A DNA stretch of 64,000 nucleotides, from contig AP026538.1 in NCBI GenBank assembly GCA_026075535.2, positions 10,974,001 through 11,038,000 of the forward strand, in the 5' to 3' direction. The DNA comes from Tricholoma matsutake. Taxonomy: Eukaryota; Basidiomycota; Agaricomycetes; Agaricales; Tricholomataceae. Below the pieces are notes generated by a model, which was not told where the DNA came from, searched no databases, and saw nothing but the letters and a program-made list of their open reading frames with translations. Both the position numbers and the translations under genes were made by a program. Below, piece after piece: positions 56,179 to 64,000 of the stretch; position 1 is the stretch's first letter; every line of letters starts with the position of its first letter.

Positions 56179-56565
56179 CTACTTTGGAATAGCAGATGGT
56201 GCTTCCATAACTGGGGAAACAGGAGAAGCAGCTGTCATCTCGATGTCAGGTGTCCAAACAAAAGGGTCTAACCTGAGATCATCCATCCCTCCATTGTCAA
56301 ACTCCTGAACCACATCTGTAGTAGTCTTGCATGGCTTTTTGGAAGCTGGGGCCTTGGAAATTGATGAGACAGGAGGGGGAGTCCATTCATCATCTGTTGC
56401 AACAGACTCTTCAAGTTCAGCCTGAGGATCCGCAGTTATCTCATCTGATGAGTCTGAGAAGTCACCCTCAATTGCAGGCACAGCAGTTCAAGCAGGGATA
56501 GTGATCTTGAGGGTGGAATCTGTCCTTTTGTGTTTCTCAACACCCACTTGATGGCCGCTCATGAT
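56179..56565 (-). pseudogene. Acidic minus-strand frame inside the mariner-like element
   Basis: Two joined frames. SGHQVGVEKHKRTDSTLKIT from about 56565 is followed by a stop near 56485, then GDFSDSSDEITADPQAELEE, VATDDEWTPPPVSSISKAP and VVQEFDNGGMDDLRLDPFVW. Rich in Asp, Glu, Ser and Pro, apparently disordered. Family unknown. It may be the terminal part of the second gene of the parent element or captured host sequence. Confidence 0.4.
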
Positions 56566-56831
56566 TGTTGAGGGATAAGTGTCATCAATATCATTCACTC
56601 AGCACTGGCATGGAAATCACAATTTTGAGTTTTATACTTTTTGCATATTTGATGCTACAGGCTTGTAGTGGACAGAAAGGAGACCCAGAATATATATTTC
56701 ACATGGCAATAGGTGAAGAAATGAGTGAGCTACAAGAGAAATACTTTCGAACTCAAAAACTGGCAAATTTTGAAAAAAAAAAAAAACCGGCCACACCCTA
56801 AGTTCCTCAGATGGCAGTAAATTGAGGATGG

Positions 56832-57233
56832 TCAAAGGAAAGAGGAGGTGAAGTTACTGGGATTTGAAAGGACATCATAGGTTTCATGGTGCGAAATTCT
56901 TGGCACCGCTTCTTCCTGGACCACAAGAGGTGTGTGGTGCTTCGCCGTGACCTCAGGAGGCAACATGGCAGGGTATTCATCTTGGATATTGGTGAAGATG
57001 GTTCTTAGTCCACAATGGCAAACAATAGTAGAGCTAATCCAAGAGATATCAGAAACATCGTGAATGAAGAAAAGAGGTAGACCTACAAACTCCAGCTTGA
57101 CACACCGCAGCGTAATCCCTGCCGCAAGTCGCGTCAAATCGACAACATTGTGACATTGCTCCGTGAGTGGAAAAAGATATGAAGGTTCTGCTAGTAACCG
57201 TGGAAGTGACGGCTGAAGTTGGTTGGGTGACAC
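56832..57233 (-). CDS. Hypothetical fragment, 133 codons
   Basis: Frame MSPNQLQPSLPRLLAEPSYL, CHNVVDLTRLAAGITLRCVK and SWISSTIVCHCGLRTIFTNI, ending SNPSNFTSSFL. Composition is natural for a protein and there are no internal stops. Its end lies 12 bp from the mariner-like element, so it may be a host gene cut by that insertion. I recognise no domain and cannot exclude chance. Confidence 0.35.
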   Translation of the reverse strand: MSPNQLQPSLPRLLAEPSYLFPLTEQCHNVVDLTRLAAGITLRCVKLEFVGLPLFFIHDVSDISWISSTIVCHCGLRTIFTNIQDEYPAMLPPEVTAKHHTPLVVQEEAVPRISHHETYDVLSNPSNFTSSFL

Positions 57234-57479
57234 ATCATCTAGTCATCTGGGTCACTACAGCATACAACATCGAAAGAGGGATTCATTAGATGTGCAGCTA
57301 AATCAACATCACGTGCACTACAAACAAACATGACACGGCTGGTAATTGACGCATCACCACCGCTACGACCTTGTCATATATTACACATTATGGAATTGCT
57401 ATAATCCAATACACTCATCTATTTAAGTTCTCAAATATATGGATTCATCTAACACTCTTTCAACCTCTCAACCTTGACC

Positions 57480-57960
57480 TCACAATGGTGTCTACAATAC
57501 ACCAGCTGGCCGTAATCTTGTTCGACAAATTCTTTCAAGTTGTGTCCCACCCATTCAACCTCATGACTACCAATTGGATGAACTCTGGTTCTCTTTGGAT
57601 GGATATGATGTAGTAGCAACTATGGCAACTGGGACAGGGAAAACAGGTTTTTTTATTTTTCTCATGCTTGTCATCCATGCAATATTGAGGGATCCAACTC
57701 TTGTGCTTGGCAGCATATATTTTCTAAAGGATCCTGCCATGATTGTGGTATGTCCCACCAAGGCATTGCAGGAGGATATGGTAAGGGATGACTGTTCTGT
57801 GGACCAGTGTGCTTATTCATGGATACCCAGTGTGCAAAATGGTCGAGTTCGGTCTTGATTCACTCGTCCAATTCTGATACATATGCTGAGGCTCGCAAGG
57901 CTGGGAGGGACCTTCTTGGTGTATGGAATTTTTATAGAGTACATGAGGTGCCCTTCTGCT
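57480..57960 (+). pseudogene. RecQ-like DNA helicase N-terminal remnant
   Basis: Pieces HDYQLDELWFSLDGYDVV, ATMATGTGKTGFFIFLMLV (Walker A ATGTGKT near 57620), DPAMIVVCPTKALQEDMVRD (motif Ia) and, in another frame near 57885, YAEARKAGRDLLGVWNFYR. This order is that of the RecQ-type helicases that are abundant, often transposon-borne, in mushroom genomes. A frameshift near 57560 and a stop at 57858 break it. Nothing of the DEAH motif or the C-terminal lobe follows, because low-complexity DNA starts at about 58040. 57240-57480 holds nothing I recognise. Confidence 0.65.
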
Positions 57961-58039
57961 TAACTGGATGAGATACAGCCATCAGAGTCTCGAAACCAAG
58001 CATCAATGATCATAGCAGATGTGTATCCACTGTGGACCT

Positions 58040-60650
58040 GGCATGGTAGGGTTTTCAGCCATTTAAGTGCTAAAATGTGAATTTCCTAACATAAATGGCT
58101 GAATTCGGGGTGGATGAATTTGGGATGAATTTTCATCCCATATATTTCAGCCATCCAAGGGATGGAGTTCATATGTGTTACCTTACAAAAATTTCATAAC
58201 CTAATAGAATGAAATTTCATTTTACAAGGGGATGAAAAGCAGGGGGTGATTTTAATCCAAGATGAGGTATGGATTTTCAACCATTCAACATATGAATTTT
58301 CATCAAGTTTTTCAACAATTTATGGGATAATATTTCCTGCCTCAAAGGTGTGGATTACAGAGTGTGTTTTTCAGCCTGAGATAGAATAGAAATTTCATAC
58401 CATTATAAGATGCTTTAGTAGAAGGTAGGTTTCATCCACTAAAGATTGAATTGACTGTTTATATTTCATAAAGAATGTTTTTTGCAGGGAATCTCAGATA
58501 ATATTTCATACCACAGAGGCTGAATTTCATTTTGTTGCCATCTATGCATTGTGGAAGAGTTAAGTTATCCCTACGTGCCCTCATGCAATCAGTCACATGA
58601 TATATCTGGATATCTGACATACCCGACACATCAACTTCACGTGTAATATCAACCAGGTTCTCACATATTCACACGCCCTTTCTTTCTCTTCCAACGTTTG
58701 CAGTGGACAGCGCTGCCTCTCTCCTACTGCCTCTACCACCACCATACCACTCACCACTTGCACCACTACCACCACCACTCCCCTGCCCACTCTAAAACGA
58801 GGCCCAAGAGACATCAATGATGTCTCTTGGACCACAGGTAAGTTTTTTTTCTTTCTCATTCATTTTCATTTACTGGTATTTTTTTTAAAAATGTTCTTTG
58901 TTGTTTTGTTATAACTGACTCATTTTTCATTAATGATAGGTTTTATTTTAATCTCTAATGACGCCACAGCCCAAAAACCACAATGACGACTGACACAGCC
59001 ACCACCCAAGAACCACCGCTGCGAGCAACTGCTTGCGGGGTGGGAACAGGTGCAACTCCCAAACGACACAAATGGCAATGATGAGACGAAGACAAACTGA
59101 ACACAAAAAGGGCCCAAGAGACGTCGTTGATGCATTGACATCTCTTGGGCCACAGGTATTTTCTTTCTCATTCTATTCTTTTTTTACTAACAAACCTTTT
59201 AGGTACATTGATGATGATGACAATGGGATGACAAGGGGGAACAAATACACTGGGATGGCATGAGCGAATGACAGGGGAGGACAACGACAATGACAGCAGC
59301 ACGCCAATGCAATGCGGGCACAAGAAGGAGGAGAGGGACAGGGGAACAACGAGGATGAGGATGGGACAATGACAATGACAACCGGGGAATGACAACAGGG
59401 GATGACAACAACAACAACAATGGGACACAGGGAGAGGGGGAATCGACGAGGCAAACCAAAAAAAAGGCCCAAGAGACATCATCAGTCTTGGGCCGCTGGT
59501 GTGTTTTTTTTTCTTCTCATTTCATTTATTTTTACTAACAAACTTTTTAGTTACTAACTATGACAATAATAACCCTGAGCCACCACCTGCCACCCACCGC
59601 TGCGAGCCCCTGCTTGCAGGGTGATCATGGGTGCTTGATGATGAACCAGCAGGAGAGGGGGGAATGACAAGAGGGGAGAACAACAGGAGGGGGGAACAAT
59701 GGGAAGGGGGAACAATGGGAGGGGGGAACATCAGGAAGGGGAAACAATGGGAGGGGGGAACAACAGGAGAGGGGGACAACAATGGGGGACAATAATGATG
59801 GCAGGACAACGAGGCCACCCACCACAACGGGACGATGGGCAGACGACAACACAGGACTCCGACAACACCAACACCAAGGGGCACAACGGACAATGATGAG
59901 GACAGGGAGATGACAAAGTGGAGGATGAGGGGACGACAATGGTGGTGGCAAGGATGACAAGAGAGAGGGGGGGGAATGGTACACTGCTGCAAGCAACTGC
60001 TTGCAGGGTGTATGAGGGGTGCAAGGATGGTGCAGGCACCGACAATGACAATGGGGACAACAGGGACAATGGGGACAATGGGGACAGGGACAACAACAGG
60101 GACATGATGGGACAATGGGCTGATGGGGACACGATGATGGGGGGGGGGGATTTTTTTGCTTCTTTCGAGTACATTTTGTATTTTAGTGGCTTGAAATTTA
60201 TTCTGATACATGATGAAACTATTCTATCAATAATCTGAAAATTCCTTTGTAAAAAGAGGAAATTCATCCAGCCAACATCCCTAATGGGATTAAAATACAT
60301 TGTAGGCAGGTTCTTTCATTCCTCTTAAACCCCTGGAAAGTTGATGAAATTCAACCCAGGTAGAGGGGTGTTATTTATGGCCATATAAAGATGAAAACCA
60401 TCCCATGGGATGAATTTGGTGTGGGATGAACTGGGGACAAAATGTGGGAGGTTTTCATCACATCGACTCATCCCTTACAGGTAGGAAAAAGCATTCTTTT
60501 TCACTCCTCTTAGTGGTAGATTTTCATGCCAACTCCTGATGAAACTTATTCCATTTTGGGGTTTATCAATACATGAAAACTATACCATAAATATATCATT
60601 TTACACTATCTAAAGGTATGAAATGTGGGATAGTTTTCCTACCCCTTGGG
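58040..60650. repeat. Low-complexity composite, possibly one non-autonomous element
   Basis: Outer parts (58040-58560 and 60300-60650) are A+T-rich with repeated GATGAATTTTCATCCC-type words. The inner part (58650-60140) is a purine-strand tract of ACAATG, GGGGGGAACA and GGGACAATG words holding three hairpin/intron-like modules and three CTGCAAGCA-type hairpins. The two edges show weak inverted likeness (GTAGGGTTTTCAGCC and, on the other strand, GTAGGAAAACTATCCC). No coding frame makes sense. Confidence 0.5.
58798..59552 (+). repeat. Three hairpin plus mini-intron-like modules
   Basis: At about 58801, 59109 and 59464 a palindrome of the form CCAAGAGACATC..GATGTCTCTTGG is followed by CACAGGTA-type sequence (the third copy diverged), a pyrimidine-rich stretch with TTTCTTTCTCATTC, and in copies two and three TTTACTAACAAAC..TTTTTAG. 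TACTAAC is the fungal branch-point consensus and the whole reads as a 50-60 nt intron. Confidence 0.6.
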
Positions 60651-60659
60651 CCCCATAGT

Positions 60660-60900
60660 GATTGAGTCATGCCCTGTAAAAATGATGATGCAAGCTTTGC
60701 ATGTCATTTGCTCCAGTGCCTCTTCCCACCATCATCATCTTTCAGCTGGAACACATGATACAGAAATTCCCCAAGCACCCGGTTTGCATCTTCAATAGCC
60801 TCGAAGACATCTTCCAGTTTTTTGCTGGTTTACGAGTCCTTAACAACGTTAAGTAAGACTCGTTCTTCATTCTGGGAATTGAGGAAAAATTCAGTGGTAT
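60660..60900 (+). pseudogene. Unidentified coding-like fragment
   Basis: Frame with LEHMIQKFPKHPVCIFNSLE and DIFQFFAGLRVLNNV looks like a piece of a real protein (amphipathic, no low complexity), but there is no start, stop context or known motif. It could belong to the helicase remnant at 57480 or to another decayed gene. Confidence 0.3.
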
Positions 60901-61152
60901 AAGAAAAACATTTCCTTTTTCCCCACAGTCAGTAAGTTCTGTGCAACCATTACAAAAATTACTGACTTTACTAACCGTGGGACTGAAAAATTAGCCGAGA
61001 TGCGGATTTCGAGTATAAAAGGAAATTTTTCATCTGGCTATCTAAATTACCGGTAACCTACAGTAATTGACTTCAATACAATCCATTACAAACTATTATT
61101 GATCAGTTACAAACTTTGTATTGAAATTTTGAAATTTGATGATACTTCGGGG

Positions 61153-61237
61153 GTGCCCTAAAGTTATCACGTGCGCCAAATATCGACTTCTCTCCCAGAT
61201 GTCAATATTTGGTGCACGTGACCGCTTTAGGGTATGC
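61153..61237. repeat. Miniature hairpin with CACGTG core
   Basis: Arms GTGCCCTAAAGTTATCACGTG and CACGTGACCGCTTTAGGG with CGCCAAATAT / ATATTTGGTG inside, about 30 bp per arm with few mismatches, around a 21-bp loop. A long imperfect hairpin of MITE size. Confidence 0.75.
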
Positions 61238-61329
61238 TTTTTTTTAGCACATCTACAATGAAAGTCTTGTATCTCACTCATTTCTTGTCCGATTAGGTTC
61301 ATTTAACTACAGATGGGAAAGTACATCTA

Positions 61330-62640
61330 CTTGGCATTGTTTGGTATTGTTGTCATGGCTAAATATAGTATCTCCTTCAGTTTTCATCCAATTTGCATGA
61401 TTTAACTTGCAAATAAAAAGTATGCTGTTGGTTTATATCATTGGGAAATATTTACAAGTATTTGGGATTGTTTGTTTATAGATCAAAAAGATCAACATAA
61501 CTATATCAGAGCCAGTTTTTACTCAATTGAGTTTATTTAACTTGTGGAAGGGTATGTAACGTGGACACTTTGCCCTGTGCTGACAAAAGTTGTTTATATT
61601 TGTTTGTTAGATTATCAAAATACTGTATAATCATTGGGAGGGTATTTGGCATTGTTTGGCATTGTTGTCATAGCTAAATATAGTATCTCCTTCAGTTTCC
61701 TCCATTTTGGATGATTTAACTGTTGGTCTATTATTAAAAGATACTTACAAATATTTGGCATTATTTGTTCATATATCAATCAAAAAGATGATGTCAGAGC
61801 TGGTTTTAACTCAATTCAGTTTATTTAACTTGTAGAAGGGTGTAGCTTGGGCACTTTACACTGACAAAGGTTGTTTATCTTTAATTGTTAAATCATCAAA
61901 ATACTGTATCTTGCCCATTTCTTGGCTGATTTGTTTTATTTAACTTGGAATAAGAAGATACACTATTGGCCCATCATTGGCCAATCATCAGAAGAGTATT
62001 TGGTATTGTTTGACATTGTTGTCATGCCTAAATATAGTATCTCTCCATTTTGGATGATTTAACTTGAAAATAAAAAGATACTGTTGGTCTATCCTTAAAG
62101 GATATTTACAGATGTTCGCTATTATTTGTTAATATATCAAGCAGATCAAAAAGACTATATCAGAGCCAGTTCTAATTCAATTGAGTTTAACTTGTAGAAG
62201 GGTATGTAGCTTGGGCATTTTATACTATGTTGACAAAATTGTTTATCTTTATTTGTTAAATTTTCAAAATGCTGTATCTTGGTCAATTCTTGGCCAATTT
62301 GTTTTTTTTAACTTGGAATAAGAAGATACATTATTGGGCCATTCATTGAGATCATGTTTGGTATTGTTTGGCATTGTTTGTAGTATCTCAGCTAGTTCTT
62401 CTTTAATCCAACTGATTTAACCCACAAATAAAATATATACTGTTTGTACATTATCTGATTTATGTGTGCTAACAAAGGTTGCTTATGTTTGTTATTCAAT
62501 CATCAAAAATGCTCTATCTCACTCAATTCTTGTCCCATTTGTTTTATTTGACATTGTTGGCCCATTATTGAAATCTCATTTGGAATTATTTGGCCTTGTT
62601 TGTATAGTTTCAATTTATTATTCCAGTCAGTTCTTATATA
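61330..62640 (+). repeat. Diverged tandem repeat, about 310-350 bp period
   Basis: The string TTTGGCATTGTTGTCAT with CTAAATATAGTATCTC recurs near 61334, 61645 and 61999, and in weaker form near 62349 and 62580. Each is followed by a GATTTAACTTG segment and AAGGTTGTTTAT. Non-coding. Confidence 0.75.
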
Positions 62641-62977
62641 AACAATGTTGTATACTATTAGACCATTATTGTTACATGCTGAACTTGAGGGTGGAAATCT
62701 GTCAGACTCATATTGGATGGTGTATCAGAGAGGACTTGGCTTCAACTTATAAGAAATTATGCCCTTCACCTTGTCAGTGTCTAATTTTGAGACAAAGGTA
62801 AATGTAAGAATATCAGAGTTTGAGAGGAAGTCTGAGACAGGAGAGGAGACTAGAGATTGAGATGGGTAAACTTGGTTGATTTATGAACTGAAGAATACAA
62901 ACAGAAGTAAATAGGTTAAATACTAAAGAGCAGAGTTAGGTCAGAGACCAGTGGAGAACAGAGTAGTGGAGGTATCA

Positions 62978-63417
62978 TAAGATAGATCTCATTCAGAACA
63001 AATGTGATCACATGAAATGTGTGACATTTGAATAGACTTCTGCTAAATTCACTTCACAGCACATTTAAAAAAAATCCATTTCCACAAAGCTATTTAAATC
63101 ATACATGTCCAGGTTATATTGTTTTTACAATAGGAGAAACTTGACTGTAGAAGTTGCCATTAGGTTTCTGGAAGTGGGAACTTGACATTGTGACTACATG
63201 GTCACAGCATCCAGATTCAGCACTTGCAAACCTAATGACTCCTCATCCTCAACACCTTTGGAGAATGTAAAGTAACAGATCATTAATACAAATGATTTTC
63301 AACAACTCTGTGTGGCCAGAAGTTTTAAAAGTGTCATCAAAATGACTGCCAACTATGATCTAGTCCAATGTCACACAATTCATGTGATCACATTTGTTCT
63401 GAATGAGATCTATCTTA
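62978..63417. mobile_element. Mariner-like MITE (440 bp), TA-flanked
   Basis: Inverted termini TAAGATAGATCTCATTCAGA through ACAAATGTGATCACATG at 62978 and their exact complement ending at 63417, about 39 bp perfect. The outer TA on each side fits a TA target duplication. The interior has no coding frame. Confidence 0.85.
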
Positions 63418-64000
63418 GGAATGGAAACTATATCTAAAATACTAATGCTATACCAATCATTACTAGGTGACCTTGGTGGAAAATGGTTGGAAGTCTGACA
63501 AAAATCCACATAGCTGGAACAGAATCAAGAGATATTATTATATATTTGTTATTATTTGTTATTAATGAAAAAAGCTATATCTTCCTTATTTTTGTGCTAT
63601 GTTTAACTTGTAATAGAACAGAATATCATGGATGCATCATTAGCATAATAGTTTCCACTATTTGGTATTATTTATTAGGGCTAAATATAAAGTTTATATC
63701 TGTATTTTATGTGTTATATATCATTTTGATTAGTTTCTTGAGCTGATTTTTTATTTTTATTTCTTTGCATACTATTGGGTTTTCTATTACCAAATATTGT
63801 CAGATATTTAGCATTATTTGATTATAGATCATAAAATATAAGGACTCGTACCTGCCAGAATTGGCCCTCACCCCCAAGTAATTTAGATAGCCGGATGAAA
63901 AATTTCCTTTTATACTTGAAATCTGTGTGAAGGCTCGAGCGAGGTATAGGAAAACTTTGGGGCAAGGCTCATAGTAAACTTGAGTCTGCCTTGTCCAGTA

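Larger units (their letters stand above)
55565..56819. mobile_element. Mariner-like deletion derivative with about 100-bp TIRs
   Basis: Ends TACTGCCATTTGAGGAACTT (55565) and, on the minus strand, TACTGCCATCTGAGGAACTT (56819). The similarity continues inward through a T/A run, GTTTTTGAGTTC, GTATTTC and TTGTAGCTCACTCA for over 100 bp. A TA at each end fits Tc1/mariner target choice. Inside are the N-terminal part of a transposase on the plus strand and a minus-strand frame. The catalytic DDE domain is absent, so it cannot mobilise itself. Confidence 0.8.
61010..63935. repeat. A+T-rich segment bounded by about 48-bp inverted repeats
   Basis: Left GTATAAAAGGAAATTTTTCA, CTGGCTATCTAAATTAC at about 61014-61052. 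The right side at about 63880-63930 is its inverted copy with a few mismatches, extending into GGATTTCGAG versus AGATTTCAAG. Between them lie tandem repeats, a MITE and unremarkable A+T-rich DNA. It could be a non-autonomous element of about 2.9 kb or two independent insertions of a short repeat. Confidence 0.5.

Noticed and set aside
59168..60300. Several long minus-strand frames of Val, Pro, Ser and Leu
   Set aside because: They mirror a purine-rich low-complexity strand, overlap in all frames and have no domain.

Overview
The window looks like transposon-rich heterochromatin from a filamentous fungus, most probably an agaricomycete basidiomycete. The reasons are 51-57 nt GT-AG introns in the one intact gene, two chromodomain Ty3/gypsy families, two Ty1/copia families, a Rep-helicase Helitron, hAT-like elements with 8-bp target duplications, and pervasive C-to-T decay at CpG. 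No prokaryotic feature, CRISPR array, rRNA or genuine tRNA gene was found. The organism is inferred from family knowledge, not from a search.

Layout. 1-20522: a minus-strand copia element (Copia-1) that sits in a foldback-type repeat and is broken three ways. A 12-kb block lies between its RNase H and RT pieces: a truncated gypsy (Gypsy-A copy 1), C+T-rich minisatellites, and a 4.54-kb foldback element whose two arms are each about 11 tandem ~180-bp units. A 2.7-kb TCGA-rich duplicated block splits its integrase. Its 5' end (LTR plus N-terminal Gag) appears to be locally inverted. 20523-32170: a tRNA-like SINE, then a decayed Helitron whose helicase is split by a 4.43-kb TIR element that itself carries two hAT-like elements. 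32779-35754: the only intact gene, a five-exon P-loop NTPase on the minus strand. 37194-54296: Copia-2, flanked by AGGTG duplications, with Gypsy-A copy 2 inside its 3' LTR (ATACT duplication) and Gypsy-B inside its RT gene (GTCAC duplication). 54302-64000: fragments of unknown genes, a deleted mariner-like element, a RecQ-like helicase remnant, a low-complexity composite with repeated hairpin/intron-like modules, and AT-rich DNA with inverted repeats and a TA-flanked MITE.

The parts are related by nesting rather than by a shared pathway. Exact target-site duplications give insertion order at six points. The reading frames of Helitron, gypsy and copia elements share one kind of lesion: in-frame TGA where the family has arginine (CGA), and in one case the two Gypsy-A copies show CGA and TGA at the same codon. 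This points to cytosine methylation or a RIP-like process. Both gypsy families have a primer-binding site complementary to a segment of their own LTR about 30 nt below a TATA-like box, as expected for Tf1-type self-priming. Both copia families have a site matching the half-molecule of initiator tRNA-Met.
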